Below, piece after piece: positions 8,347 through 18,185 of a stretch of 64,000 bases of DNA (position 1 is the stretch's first letter; every line of letters begins with the position of its first letter). Below the pieces are notes generated by a model, which searched no databases, was not told the DNA's origin, and saw nothing but the letters and a program-made list of their open reading frames with translations. The DNA lies in NCBI RefSeq assembly GCF_018987235.1, contig NZ_CP072197.1, positions 1,240,001 through 1,304,000 of the forward strand, given 5' to 3'. Position numbers and translations under genes: made by a program. The DNA is from Lactobacillus crispatus (GTDB lineage: Bacteria > Bacillota > Bacilli > Lactobacillales > Lactobacillaceae).

Positions 8347-10056
8347 ATGCCTAAAACAATTATTGAATTCAAAGATTTTTCATTTAAGTATGACAGTCAG
8401 GCCGAGCCAACACTAAAACAGATTAATCTAACTATCAAACAAGGTGAAAAATTGTTAATTGCTGGACCATCAGGTTCAGGTAAATCGACCATTGGCCGCT
8501 GTATTAACGGCCTAATTCCCAATCTAGATACTGGTGAGATCACCGGTGAATGCACTATTAACGGCAAGAATATTAAAGACACTAACCTATTTGATCTTTC
8601 TTTCACCACCTCAACTATCCTACAAGATACTGACAGTCAATTTATCGGCTTAACTGTTGGTGAAGACATTGCTTTTTCTTTGGAAAACGACTGCCAACCA
8701 CAAAATCATATGAAGCAAGTTGTTCATCGCTGGGCTGATGAATTAGGGATTGAGCATTTATTAAAGCAGGCGCCACAAAATCTATCTGGTGGTCAAAAAC
8801 AAATTGTTGCTCTAGCTGGTGTCATGGTTGATGAATCACCAATTTTACTTTTTGACGAGCCACTTGCTAATTTAGACCCAGCTTCAGGAATGAAAACGAT
8901 GGCTTTAATTGATCGCATTCAAAAAGAATTAAATGCGACAGTAATCATTATTGAACACCGTCTAGAAGAAGTTTTGAGTCAGCCTATAGATCGCATTATC
9001 CTAATTAATGATGGTGAAATTGTAGCTGATAAGAAGCCAAATGATCTATTACATGAGAATTGTTTAGAAGACGTTGGTGTTCGTAGTCCTCTTTATTTAA
9101 ATGCCTTAAAAAAAGCTAACGTCGACCTTACGCGTATTCCCGACCTAACTTCAGTCGCTGCTTTGCCCCAAGATCCTGCAATTGCTAAGCAATTGCAAGA
9201 ATGGCAAAACAACATTACCCTAAGTGGTGAAAAAGAAGAGACTCATCCTCTATTAGAACTCAAAGGCGTCGGCCACCGTTATAGTAAATTGCAGATTCAT
9301 CCTTTACATGACGTTACAGCGACAATCAATCAATGCGATTTTGTTTCAATAGTCGGTCAAAATGGTGCGGGAAAAACCACCCTTTGTCGAATTATTTGTG
9401 GCTTTATCGACAATGAGGGACTTATTTTATTTGATGGTGATAACCTTAAGCAGTTTTCAATCAAAGAGCGTTCCGATAAGATTGGTTATGTCATGCAAGA
9501 TCCTAACCAGATGATTTCACAAAAAATGATTTTTGACGAAGTAGCTCTAGGCTTGCGTCTACGTGGTTATGATGAGCAGACTATTCGCACTAAGGTCTAT
9601 GATACTTTGAAAGTTTGTGGTCTTTATCCGTACCGCAACTGGCCAATCTCTGCTTTATCCTTCGGTCAGAAAAAGCGAGTCACAATTGCTGCAATTTTAG
9701 TGCTTAATCCTGAATTATTAATTCTTGATGAACCAACTGCAGGGCAAGATTGGCAAACTTATACTGAGATCATGAACTTTTTAAAACAGCTTAATGATCA
9801 AGGCAAAACAATTATGATTATCACTCACGATATGTACCTGCTGATGGAATACACTAACAGATCCCTGGCTTTTGCTGATGGAACACTAATTGCTGACACA
9901 GATCCAATCAAGTTATTAACTGAAAAAGCTTTAATTAAAAAGGCTGCTTTGAAGCGAACCTCCTTATATAATCTCGCTATCAAATATCAATTAGAAAATC
10001 CAGATAGCTTTGTCCGCGCCTATATTGATGCAGAAAGGGATGAAAAACATGCATAA
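8347..10056 (+). CDS. ECF transporter duplicated ATPase
   Basis: A 569-residue protein made of two ABC ATPase domains. Domain 1: Walker A GPSGSGKST at 40-48, signature LSGGQKQ, Walker B ILLFDEP. Domain 2: Walker A GQNGAGKTT near 337, signature SFGQKK, Walker B LLILDEP. A single fused ATPase replaces the usual EcfA1/EcfA2 pair, as in YkoD-type dedicated (group I-like) systems. It overlaps the T component by eight bases. Confidence 0.92.
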   Translation: MPKTIIEFKDFSFKYDSQAEPTLKQINLTIKQGEKLLIAGPSGSGKSTIGRCINGLIPNLDTGEITGECTINGKNIKDTNLFDLSFTTSTILQDTDSQFIGLTVGEDIAFSLENDCQPQNHMKQVVHRWADELGIEHLLKQAPQNLSGGQKQIVALAGVMVDESPILLFDEPLANLDPASGMKTMALIDRIQKELNATVIIIEHRLEEVLSQPIDRIILINDGEIVADKKPNDLLHENCLEDVGVRSPLYLNALKKANVDLTRIPDLTSVAALPQDPAIAKQLQEWQNNITLSGEKEETHPLLELKGVGHRYSKLQIHPLHDVTATINQCDFVSIVGQNGAGKTTLCRIICGFIDNEGLILFDGDNLKQFSIKERSDKIGYVMQDPNQMISQKMIFDEVALGLRLRGYDEQTIRTKVYDTLKVCGLYPYRNWPISALSFGQKKRVTIAAILVLNPELLILDEPTAGQDWQTYTEIMNFLKQLNDQGKTIMIITHDMYLLMEYTNRSLAFADGTLIADTDPIKLLTEKALIKKAALKRTSLYNLAIKYQLENPDSFVRAYIDAERDEKHA

Positions 10057-10882
10057 TGAGAGCCAAGTTTTAGGTTATCAACCTGGTGATTCTTTTATTT
10101 ATCAATTAAACGCAACCACTAAGTTAGTTTTTATGCTCCTAATCTCGGTTGCTTGTATGGTAACTTATGATACCAGATTCTTAATTGCTATCTGTATTTT
10201 ATCAATTTTTTTGTTTAAAGAGGCAAAAATTAAGTGGAGCCAGATTTCTTTTATCGTGAAATTTATTGTAGTTTTCATGTTGCTAAATCTGATTTTTGTT
10301 TTCATCTTTCAGCCAAGCTATGGTGAAAATATTTATCATTCTAAAAGCATCTTGATCCATGCCGGCTACTTCACATTAACATTGCAAGAGGTATTCTACT
10401 TATTCAATCTTTTCTTAAAATATGTCTGCTCAATTCCAATCGTATTGCTGTTTCTATTAACTACTAATCCTAGTCAATTTGCTGCTTCATTAAATAAAAT
10501 CGGCATTAGTTACAAAATTTCCTATGCTGTTTCTCTAGCTCTACGCTACATCCCAGATATCCAAAATTCTTATTGGGATATCTCAGCTGCCCAACAAGCA
10601 CGTGGCAATGAACTATCCAAAAAGGCTAGTTTAGGCAAACGAATTAAGGGGACATTGAATATCGTGATGCCTCTTATCTTCTCCAGTTTGGATCGAATCG
10701 ATACAATTTCAACAGCCATGCAATTACGCCGCTTTGGCTCAAAGAAAAAACGGACCTGGTATGTCACCCAATCATTAAAAAAAGCTGATTATCTTGTAAT
10801 GATCGCAGCCGTGATTTTGGTATTAATTGTGGTTGGTCTCTGGCAACTTGATCATGGTAGATTTTATAATCCATTTATTTAG
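10049..10882 (+). CDS. ECF transporter T component (EcfT/CbiQ family)
   Basis: A 277-residue membrane protein, the transmembrane coupling subunit. The family motif is seen in the cytosolic part (SAAQQARGNE at about 185-194) and again in MQLRRFG near 230. The ATG at 10049 follows GAAAGGGA by eight bases and overlaps the end of the ATPase gene, so translation is coupled. Confidence 0.88.
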   Translation: MHNESQVLGYQPGDSFIYQLNATTKLVFMLLISVACMVTYDTRFLIAICILSIFLFKEAKIKWSQISFIVKFIVVFMLLNLIFVFIFQPSYGENIYHSKSILIHAGYFTLTLQEVFYLFNLFLKYVCSIPIVLLFLLTTNPSQFAASLNKIGISYKISYAVSLALRYIPDIQNSYWDISAAQQARGNELSKKASLGKRIKGTLNIVMPLIFSSLDRIDTISTAMQLRRFGSKKKRTWYVTQSLKKADYLVMIAAVILVLIVVGLWQLDHGRFYNPFI

Positions 10883-10892
10883 ACCAATATTA

Positions 10893-10916
10893 AAAGGACC
10901 TAATGGTCCCTTTTTT
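10893..10916 (+). terminator. terminator of the ECF operon
   Basis: GGACC-TAAT-GGTCC core flanked by A and T runs, ten bases after the T-component gene. It overlaps the 3' end of a 53-codon gene on the other strand. Confidence 0.75.
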
Positions 10917-11061
10917 GTTTTCGATTTTTCTGTTTATGATCATCTTGAGTGACAATCTCAGGTTTCTTAGGAATCGGCGGCGTGATTATTTCATAATTAC
11001 GCAAACGGTGTTCAAGATAGTCATCTAATCGCTCTTGCGTATTTTCATGTACAATAATCAT
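10900..11061 (-). CDS. 53-residue charged protein
   Basis: Reads MIIVHENTQERLDDYLEHR, then a proline-rich ITPPIPKKPEI stretch and a very basic tail (KQKNRKQKRDH). GAGG lies seven bases before the ATG. The stop codon lies inside the terminator of the converging ECF operon. Not recognised; the good ribosome site and clean frame support it. Confidence 0.55.
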   Translation of the reverse strand: MIIVHENTQERLDDYLEHRLRNYEIITPPIPKKPEIVTQDDHKQKNRKQKRDH

Positions 11062-11090
11062 TAAATCGCCTCACTTTTCACAATTATACC

Positions 11091-11546
11091 TCAAAAATGT
11101 AGGTTAAACAGCGTAATTACTAAGTATGTCATTCCACTAGCAATCACAGGACCTGCAGCTACACCCTTGAAAACCACTACTCCAATAATAGTACCTAAAA
11201 CTAATGCAACCGTCACCTGTGGCACCGCTGCTAATTGATCAACACCATAACGTGACAAGATAGCTACAGCAATTCCCGCTAAAATGGCAATCCATCCAGC
11301 TGGCGACTTAAAAGTTTTAATCAGATCCTTAAAGCCAATCTGTCCTGTCGCTATAGGAACTAGAATTGCAACCGAAATAATAGTTACGCCCCAATTAATC
11401 CCCTTTGCTTGAATAGTAGGCAGCCATTTACTAGTAAACGGCAATAATTTAAACACCATTACCACTCCCGTTGCAATAATTAATGACATGTTTTTACCCA
11501 ATAACGCTACAACTAGCACCAATGCTAGAAATAACCAACTTTCCAT
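11091..11546 (-). CDS. UPF0756 (DUF441) membrane protein
   Basis: A 151-residue protein with four or five helices. The N-terminal [14 protein letters not shown], the central [16 protein letters not shown] and the C-terminal [15 protein letters not shown] are the pattern of the UPF0756/YeaL family, whose function is unknown. AGGGGAG precedes the ATG. It follows the 53-residue gene closely on the same strand. Confidence 0.85.
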   Translation of the reverse strand: MESWLFLALVLVVALLGKNMSLIIATGVVMVFKLLPFTSKWLPTIQAKGINWGVTIISVAILVPIATGQIGFKDLIKTFKSPAGWIAILAGIAVAILSRYGVDQLAAVPQVTVALVLGTIIGVVVFKGVAAGPVIASGMTYLVITLFNLHF

Positions 11547-11902
11547 ATTTATCTCCCCTCAAAAAATCATTAGCATTAGTTCACTTTAACAAAAATATTC
11601 ATCAAAACAAAATAATGAGTCTAAATAAGTGAAAATCAATCTAATTTGTGTCATAATAAAATTACTCAGAAAAATATATGTATACGCGCACCTCGTTCTT
11701 AAAACGAGGTGTTTTTTTACGCAAAGAACCAGTGCAGATATTTTACCTTCACTGTTTTTTCTTAGTTGATCGATATTGCGATATGACTTTACTACTGCAT
11801 CGTAGTTAGAATTTGCAAATATTTATGCTTGAAAATAAAATATTTGCACAAATAATTAAAAAACGTTTCTTGCAAAAATACAACTTAACATTTTAATAAA
11901 AA
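11547..11902. other. non-coding stretch with orphan terminator and inverted repeat
   Basis: No convincing gene. Two structures stand out: a terminator-like hairpin at 11689-11718 with no gene in front of it, and an 11-bp perfect inverted repeat TGCAAATATTT/AAATATTTGCA at 11814-11824 and 11838-11848. A smaller ACTAC/GTAGT palindrome lies near 11790-11806. Confidence 0.5.
11689..11718 (+). terminator. orphan rho-independent terminator
   Basis: CACCTCGTT pairs with AACGAGGTG and is followed by seven T. There is no plus-strand gene within 800 bp upstream that it could end, so it may close a small RNA. Confidence 0.75.
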
Positions 11903-11928
11903 CAAAAAGATGCCACTTTCGTGACACC
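11903..11928 (-). terminator. terminator of the citrate lyase operon
   Basis: Read on the minus strand: GGTGTCAC, GAAA tetraloop, GTGGCATC with two G-U pairs, then five T. It lies 35 bp after citF. Confidence 0.8.
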
Positions 11929-11962
11929 TTTGTGATTACTTATTCATACATTTCGTTTTGAA

Positions 11963-13504
11963 CTAATCCCTAACTTCCTTAATGGTATCAATGATAGTAC
12001 CATCACGATACTCAACTAAGGCAACCGTACGATCAGTATATTCAAGTGGCTTTGGTACACCAACTTGTTTTTCAGCCATTTTTTGCAATTCATTAATATC
12101 CAAGATCTTAAGTCCTGGCACCTTACTAAAGGCATCCACTAAATCCTGGCGAGCTGGATTAATGGCAATTCCTCTTTCAGTTACTAAAACATCAATTGAT
12201 GAACCTGGAGTAACAATAGTTTCTACTCTTGGAACAACAGTCGCATTACGTCCCCGAACAAGAGGAGCTGTAATAATCGTCATCTTGGCACCAGCTGCGG
12301 AATCATGGTGACCACCGACGGCTCCACGAATGACACCATCTGAGCCAGTCATAACATTAACATTGAAGTCAGTATCGATTTGTAAAGCTGACAAGATTGA
12401 AACATCCAAGTTGTTAACCACTGCACCCTTATTATGAGGATCAGCATACCAAGAAGCATCAATTTCTTGTTGATTTTTATTGTTAGCCATTGATTGGGCA
12501 GCACCCTTATCAAAGTCCTGCACATCCATAACTTTTCTGACTAGACCTTCTTCAAGTAAGTCAGTGGTAGGTTTAGTAATACCACCCAAAGCAAATGATG
12601 CAGTAATGCCATCATCAATCATACTTTGACGTAAGTACCTGGTGACAGCTAATGCAGCACCACCAGAACCAGTTTGGAAACTGAAGCCTTGCTTGTAATA
12701 TGGAGAGTTAATGATTACCTGGTTAACCATTTGAGCAATCTTGAGTTCCTTAGGATCCTTGGTAAAGCGAGTGGCACCAGAACCAATCTTGTCTGGATCT
12801 CCGACTTTATCAATTTTAACCACATAATCCACTTGATCTTGCTGAATTGACGCAGGCGTATTTGGATAATCAACAATATTATCAGTTAATAAAACAACCT
12901 TATTAGCATAGCGAGCATCCATTAGGGCATAACCCAATGAGCCGAAGACGGCATCCCCATCTTGACCGTTAGCATTACCTGCGGGATCAGATACTGGCAC
13001 ACCCAAGAAGGCAACATCAACCTTAATCTCGCCCTCTTCAATTGAACGAGCACGATTACCATGTGAGCGGAAAATTACAGGATTCTTCAAGCCGCCATGT
13101 GAAACAAAATCACCTAGTGAACCGCGCATACCCGAAGAAGTAATATTAGTGATTACTCCCTTTTTAATCGCTTCGATAACTTTATCATTCATAACACCAG
13201 TAAGTGAACTTGGAGCCAAGGTTAAATCCTGGTAACCCATACTAATAATCTTGTCCATTACCAAGTTAAAAACATAATCCCCATTTCTAAAATGGTGGTG
13301 GAATGAAATAGTCATACCATCTTTCAGGTTATTCTTGATTACCTCATCAAGTGAATCAATAATCTTATTTTGTCCAGTAGTAACTCTTACCTTTGGAGCA
13401 ACCCGCTTAACTTCAGGATGACCAATTTCAGTAGTTTCAAATGGTTTCAAATTCATTTTTTTCATTAAATCATCTGGTAATTCGCGTTTTACTTTATTCT
13501 CCAA
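11963..13504 (-). CDS. citF: citrate lyase alpha subunit (citrate CoA-transferase)
   Basis: A 513-residue alpha subunit. It transfers the acyl carrier thioester from acetyl to citryl; citryl-ACP is then cleaved by CitE. Recognised from the N-terminal [18 protein letters not shown], the [14 protein letters not shown] segment and SGGHHD-like [14 protein letters not shown]. The TTG at 13504, with AGAAGGT seven bases upstream, fits the usual ~512-residue length; a farther TTG at 13525 is possible. It overlaps citE by 11 bases. Last gene of citCDEF. Confidence 0.93.
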   Translation of the reverse strand: MENKVKRELPDDLMKKMNLKPFETTEIGHPEVKRVAPKVRVTTGQNKIIDSLDEVIKNNLKDGMTISFHHHFRNGDYVFNLVMDKIISMGYQDLTLAPSSLTGVMNDKVIEAIKKGVITNITSSGMRGSLGDFVSHGGLKNPVIFRSHGNRARSIEEGEIKVDVAFLGVPVSDPAGNANGQDGDAVFGSLGYALMDARYANKVVLLTDNIVDYPNTPASIQQDQVDYVVKIDKVGDPDKIGSGATRFTKDPKELKIAQMVNQVIINSPYYKQGFSFQTGSGGAALAVTRYLRQSMIDDGITASFALGGITKPTTDLLEEGLVRKVMDVQDFDKGAAQSMANNKNQQEIDASWYADPHNKGAVVNNLDVSILSALQIDTDFNVNVMTGSDGVIRGAVGGHHDSAAGAKMTIITAPLVRGRNATVVPRVETIVTPGSSIDVLVTERGIAINPARQDLVDAFSKVPGLKILDINELQKMAEKQVGVPKPLEYTDRTVALVEYRDGTIIDTIKEVRD

Positions 13505-14408
13505 TGTAGTTACCTTCTTTATCAATCAAGTTAGAAGCTTTCGCTGTTTCCAAAACCCTGGTAGCCTTTTCTACAACTGGCTTATCGATCATCTTACCAT
13601 TAAGTGAAATAACGCCTGAGCCCTTAGCTTTGGCTTCACGAATGGCATTTTCAACATTCTTAGCTTGCTCAATCTCTTCTTTAGTTGGATTAAAGACCTT
13701 ATTAACCATTTGAATTTGACGTGGGTTAACCAAACTCTTGCCATCATACCCTAGTTCATGGATATAGTTAGTTTCACGATAGAAGCCTTCAGTATCCTTC
13801 ATATTTGAGAACACTGTATCAAAGGCATATACGTCTGCGGCCCGAGCTGCTTGTAAAACCATGTTACGCGCAAATTCCAATTCGCGACCATCTGGATAAC
13901 GATGAGTATGCATATCTGCAGTATAGTCTTCGCCAGATACCGCCAAGCCCATCATTAAAGGCGTTGCGGTTGCAATTTCTGGGGCATTTAAGACACCCTT
14001 GGCTGATTCGATGGCAGCCATCACGCCAATAGAACCATTTTCAATGTCAAATTCATCTTCCCAATGTTCGATATCCTTTACCAATTTTTGAATCATTGCA
14101 GCTGATTCAGTTTTAGGCAAGCGAATAACGTCAACGCCGGCTTTTACCATTGCCTTAACATCTTCATCGTAAAATGGCGTGTCTTGACCATTAACACGAA
14201 CTACAATTTCACTGCCACCGAAATCGACTGTCTTAATTGCCTCATAGACCAACATTCTGGCAGCATCTTTTTCCGTTAATGAAACTGAGTCTTCCAAATC
14301 AAGCATAATCGAATCTGCACCATAAATGCCAGCATCCTTAATCATAGCTGGATTATTACCAGGTACAAACATCATGGTTCTACGCAAACGATTCTTAACG
14401 TATGTCAT
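13494..14408 (-). CDS. citE: citrate lyase beta subunit (citryl-ACP lyase)
   Basis: A 304-residue HpcH/HpaI-fold protein that cleaves citryl-ACP into acetyl-ACP and oxaloacetate. Family motifs are [15 protein letters not shown] at the N-terminus, [11 protein letters not shown] near 31-41, and [13 protein letters not shown]. The start ATG directly follows the citD stop, with GAGGTG before it. Confidence 0.95.
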   Translation of the reverse strand: MTYVKNRLRRTMMFVPGNNPAMIKDAGIYGADSIMLDLEDSVSLTEKDAARMLVYEAIKTVDFGGSEIVVRVNGQDTPFYDEDVKAMVKAGVDVIRLPKTESAAMIQKLVKDIEHWEDEFDIENGSIGVMAAIESAKGVLNAPEIATATPLMMGLAVSGEDYTADMHTHRYPDGRELEFARNMVLQAARAADVYAFDTVFSNMKDTEGFYRETNYIHELGYDGKSLVNPRQIQMVNKVFNPTKEEIEQAKNVENAIREAKAKGSGVISLNGKMIDKPVVEKATRVLETAKASNLIDKEGNYIGE

Positions 14409-14702
14409 TTAGAGCACCTCCAAATCTGGCTTGTCTGAAGTTTCGGTTGCACGTTGTGCAGCTGCTAAAGTACGAGCCTTAATTACACAATCCAGTGCTC
14501 CCTTATCGGTTGCTTTAACCTTGGCATTTTCTAAGCCATAAGCTTTTAAGGTGTCAGTAATCACCTTTTCAATCTGATCTCCATAGGCCTTTTTTACTTC
14601 TGATTCAAGGTCAATCTCAATGCCGTTAGAACCCTTTGAAATCATGATTTGGATATCTGAACTCTCAAGTGTTCCCGCAACTGCTGTGGTTTTAATTTCC
14701 AT
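14409..14702 (-). CDS. citD: citrate lyase gamma subunit (acyl carrier protein)
   Basis: A 97-residue acyl carrier of citrate lyase, carrying the triphosphoribosyl-dephospho-CoA group on a serine. The N-terminal AGTLESSDIQIMIS segment holds the serine expected to be modified (about position 14). The ATG at 14702 overlaps the end of citC and follows AAAGGAATG. The enzymes that make and attach the prosthetic group (CitG, CitX) are not in the window. Confidence 0.93.
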   Translation of the reverse strand: MEIKTTAVAGTLESSDIQIMISKGSNGIEIDLESEVKKAYGDQIEKVITDTLKAYGLENAKVKATDKGALDCVIKARTLAAAQRATETSDKPDLEVL

Positions 14703-15747
14703 CAATATTCATTCCTTTCTCAATTTTAGACTGCAATTTCTGCATGTTTTGCTTAATAAATTCATAAGTCGTTTCCGGCACGAATTTATTGATCTCTTTT
14801 AAATTGCCATCCTTGATCAGCTGTCTAACTTTAGTGGCAGTAACAATTTGACCGTCTTTTTCCAAGCGATCAATTACGATTACTTCAATCTCAGGACCAA
14901 GCTCATGCGCTAGGCTAACATTATAAAAGTGAGTCGTTCTTGAAATTGGTTCTTTACCAATATAACGACGGGTAATGTTCAGTCCTGGTGCAATTTGATT
15001 CTTAAAGACAGCCGCGTCTATCACCGTTTGTACAGCAATTAAATCGTCAGGTGATTTTAAGAAGTATGCTGGAAAAGTAGCTGGTGAAACCATGTAGTCT
15101 CCGCCAGAGATTACTTTCACATTACTAAACTCCTTAATACCTTCTTGCACCAATTTGAAGCGCTCATCAAAGCTAAACAAAGAAACATCATTAGCCACAA
15201 CAAAGACATAAACCAAATCGTTTTCTTCACTAGCCATCTTAATCAAATGCTGATGACCCAAGGTAAACGGATTTGCATTCATGACTATTGCAGCGACCTT
15301 CTTATGCTCTTGATCTGCTATTTCGGGCACTTCAGCCACAAATTCCTTCACATCAGGCATTCCATTTTCTAAAAAGGCTGCCTGATCCGTCTTGGCTAAC
15401 AAATTGAAGTGCAAGTGCTCAAAGCTAGTTGCATACTTTGCTTTAGTAAAGACAAAGGAATGGAAAATTCCATCATTAGTCAAATATTGCGTTAAGGCTG
15501 TAACCACTTTATTAAAGCGAGCCCCCTGCGTATCGGCATCATTCTTGACTCCGATATACTTTAAGACATTACCAGCCACACTACCAGTACCAACTAAATT
15601 GCCTTCCTCATCTTCTAGCCCAATAGTATGATCAATCACATTAACTTCGCGTTCACTAAAATCATTTAACCCCAATGATTCCAACAAGTTTTCCCATTTT
15701 TGCCTAGTTGTAGCGTCGTTTAAAAACAAATCAACGACTTTATCCAT
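14692..15747 (-). CDS. citC: [citrate (pro-3S)-lyase] ligase
   Basis: A 351-residue ligase that acetylates the prosthetic thiol of citrate lyase and so activates it. A GNAT-like N-terminal part is followed by a nucleotidyl-transferase domain: MNANPFTLGHQHLIKMA near 155-171 with the HxGH-type motif, and ISRTTHFYNV. AAGGCGG precedes the ATG. First gene of the citCDEF unit, with a cre-like site just upstream. Confidence 0.93.
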   Translation of the reverse strand: MDKVVDLFLNDATTRQKWENLLESLGLNDFSEREVNVIDHTIGLEDEEGNLVGTGSVAGNVLKYIGVKNDADTQGARFNKVVTALTQYLTNDGIFHSFVFTKAKYATSFEHLHFNLLAKTDQAAFLENGMPDVKEFVAEVPEIADQEHKKVAAIVMNANPFTLGHQHLIKMASEENDLVYVFVVANDVSLFSFDERFKLVQEGIKEFSNVKVISGGDYMVSPATFPAYFLKSPDDLIAVQTVIDAAVFKNQIAPGLNITRRYIGKEPISRTTHFYNVSLAHELGPEIEVIVIDRLEKDGQIVTATKVRQLIKDGNLKEINKFVPETTYEFIKQNMQKLQSKIEKGMNIDGN

Positions 15748-15769
15748 AAATATGCCGCCTTACTATTTC

Positions 15770-15783
15770 GGTAATCGTTTTCA
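15770..15783 (-). promoter_or_regulatory. cre-like site upstream of citC
   Basis: On the minus strand TGAAAACGATTACC, matching 13 of 14 positions of the CcpA box TGWAANCGNTNWCA. It lies about 25-35 bases before the citC start, close to a TATATT hexamer, so CcpA binding there would block transcription. Confidence 0.6.
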
Positions 15784-15827
15784 CAAATATAGTTTACTCT
15801 CTTAGTTTGATTATTTCAATTTATCTA

Positions 15828-16618
15828 TTAATTTTTTAAATTTTTCAAAAATTCAGCAATAATCTCATGCGTTTTTTCTGGTTGCTCAGCCTGAGGCAAA
15901 TGCCCACATTCCGGTACAATCGCCGTTTGAACATCTTGATTCAGCATTTTTATCGCTTGGGTAAATTCTGCATTAAAAAATGGCGATTTTCCCCAGCAAT
16001 TACCAGCATGGGAACCGGCGTATCCAAAATCATGTCACGCCAATCTTGCTCCGCATGTTCAACTAAACAGTTATAGTTTTCGGCTGGATCATATGGGAAT
16101 TCTTGATATTCCTTTTTAGCAGCCAAAAACATTTTTTCATCAATGTGATGGTAAAAAGCCTTGCCAAAATCAAATTTAAGCATGTCAGGATAATTATCCC
16201 AAGTTAGGTCTTTAAAGCCATACTTCCAGCTCTTATCCGCAATCATCTTTGGTGACTGGTCTAAATCAACCATTGCCTTTAGTCTACCTTTGCCATAAAT
16301 TGACAAATATGCCCAAATATTGGCAGCCCCCATGGAATTTCCAATAGCTACTACATCATGCAAATTGAGCTTAACTAATAGCTCCTCTAAGTCAACTGCA
16401 TGACGACTAATCCGCTGTCCACGATAGGTTCGTTCGGACTGTCCTTGATTGCGTGGATCAAGCATAATAAAACGATAATCATTTTTAAATAAGGCAATTA
16501 AATCTTGCCACATTTGACAAGATCCCCCTATACCTGGGATCCCAATCAAAGCAGGCTTATCTTCATCCCCCGTATCGGTATAATGCAAAATTACATCGTC
16601 ATTAGTTTTAAATTTCAT
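15828..16618 (-). pseudogene. alpha/beta hydrolase with a frameshift
   Basis: An alpha/beta-hydrolase of about 263 codons with oxyanion segment IGIPGIGGSCQMW and nucleophile elbow GNSMGAAN. After residue ~217 (VIAGEN) the frame stops early at 15950, but the next frame continues with SPFFNAEFTQAIKML and GHLPQAEQPEKTHEI to 15828, which is the expected C-terminus with the catalytic His. A single base missing from the A run near 15990 explains it. Either a real frameshift that removes the catalytic His or a sequencing error. The ATG at 16618 follows AAGAAG. Confidence 0.8.
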
Positions 16619-16662
16619 CTTTAATCTTCTTTCATTTTGATTACTCAATTCTATTATGACGC

Positions 16663-16694
16663 AAAAAAAGCAACCTGGTGATTCCAGATTGCTT
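16663..16694 (-). terminator. terminator of the carrier/RraA operon
   Basis: On the minus strand AAGCAATCTGG pairs with CCAGGTTGCTT (one G-U) and is followed by seven T; six bases after the carrier gene. Confidence 0.9.
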
Positions 16695-16699
16695 ATTTT

Positions 16700-18169
16700 T
16701 TACCATAAACCAATAATCTTCATCCAAAGAACTCCGACAGTTCCAAAAATAATCATATAGATTAATCCAAGGACAAAATTCATCTTCCACCATTCACCTT
16801 GTTTAACATAGCCAGTAGTAGCCAAAATTGAGGCAGGACCATTAGCATAGTGAGTGGTTGATGCGTTGATTGCACCAGTAAAGGCTAAAAGCATTGCGGA
16901 AAGGCCTAAAGGAGCACCAGTTGCAACCGCAACAGACAAGAATGGCAAATAAAGAGCAGTCATATGTGCAGTTCCACTTGCAAAGAAGTAGTGGGTGTAG
17001 AACAAAAGCAAAACTAGAATTGCCAATACAAAGCCCCAGCTAACACCATGAAGACCATTTTGAACTAATTTGGAGAACCAATCAATAAATCCGTATGAAA
17101 TCAGCTTACCAGCCATGAACATCAGGATAGAAAGCCAAATCAAGATATTCCAAGCACCAGTTTCTTTCAGAGCATCCTGCATTGTTAACACACCGGTAAT
17201 CATCAAAATAGTTACAGCCAGGAAGGCAACAAAAGTCGCATCTAATTGTGGGATCTTAAAGAAACCAGACAAAACCCATAAAACAATTGAAAGAATGAAG
17301 ACTGACATCATAATTTTTTCTGGAGTTGACATTGGTCCCATTTTTGCTAATTTTTCATCAGCCCATTTCTTAGCATCTGGAGTTTCTTTAATCTCAGGTG
17401 GGTACATCTTGTAAATAACAAATGGAATGATTACTGCCAATACAGCAACAGGTACGATTGCAGTGAAAAACCAACCTGCCCAAGACATTTGATAGCCCTT
17501 TTGTGCGGCTAATTGTTGAGCCACCATGTTAGGAGCAGCACCGGTAATAAACAAAGCCGTTGATAAAATATTGGCATGAAAGGCAGTAAAGTCAATGTAG
17601 GCACCAATCTTTTTACGAGAAGCATCATCTGGCTTAGAATCGTAGCCTTCTTTTGAAACAGATTCAACAACTGGCCAAACGACCCCACCAGTACGAGCTG
17701 AGTTCGATGGAATTAAGGCACCGAGAATTAATTCCAATCCAGTAATCGCATAACCAATACCCAATGACTTCTTACCAAATTTTTGAATCATAATATAGGC
17801 AATACGGTTACCTAGACCTGTTTTACTAATACCATGAGCCATAATGAAGGCCATAGCGATTAACCATGCAGCAGAGTTACCAAATGAACTAAGCACGCCT
17901 TGATTAACTACCATACCTTTTGCATTTGTAACGTCCTTCATTGGTGCTAAGCCAACTAAAACAGTTACTACCAAGCCAGCTAAGGTTGTACCACCAATTG
18001 GCAAAGGTTTTGTAATACACCCTACAATTGTGGCAACGAAAACGGCAAACATTTGCCATGCCTGAACCGAAAGGCCACTTGGGCGCCATGGAGTAATACA
18101 CCACAATACAATTCCAACGATCAAAGGCCAAATAAAGCCTTTATAATTCACTTTTTCTAAAGTTTTCAT
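16700..18169 (-). CDS. DASS-family citrate/dicarboxylate carrier (CitT-like)
   Basis: A 489-residue divalent anion:sodium symporter-family protein with about 12 helices. Features are the KPLPIGGTTLAGLV segment, the SNSAR motif in LIPSNSARTGGV near 155-166, the ITGAAPNM motif near 206 and the C-terminal SSTTHYANGP-like NASTTHYANG. Members exchange citrate or other dicarboxylates for succinate, which fits neighbouring citrate lyase and a succinate-producing route. It follows the RraA-like gene by 16 bases in one operon. Confidence 0.9.
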   Translation of the reverse strand: MKTLEKVNYKGFIWPLIVGIVLWCITPWRPSGLSVQAWQMFAVFVATIVGCITKPLPIGGTTLAGLVVTVLVGLAPMKDVTNAKGMVVNQGVLSSFGNSAAWLIAMAFIMAHGISKTGLGNRIAYIMIQKFGKKSLGIGYAITGLELILGALIPSNSARTGGVVWPVVESVSKEGYDSKPDDASRKKIGAYIDFTAFHANILSTALFITGAAPNMVAQQLAAQKGYQMSWAGWFFTAIVPVAVLAVIIPFVIYKMYPPEIKETPDAKKWADEKLAKMGPMSTPEKIMMSVFILSIVLWVLSGFFKIPQLDATFVAFLAVTILMITGVLTMQDALKETGAWNILIWLSILMFMAGKLISYGFIDWFSKLVQNGLHGVSWGFVLAILVLLLFYTHYFFASGTAHMTALYLPFLSVAVATGAPLGLSAMLLAFTGAINASTTHYANGPASILATTGYVKQGEWWKMNFVLGLIYMIIFGTVGVLWMKIIGLW

Positions 18170-18185
18170 AAGAATCCCCTATTCT

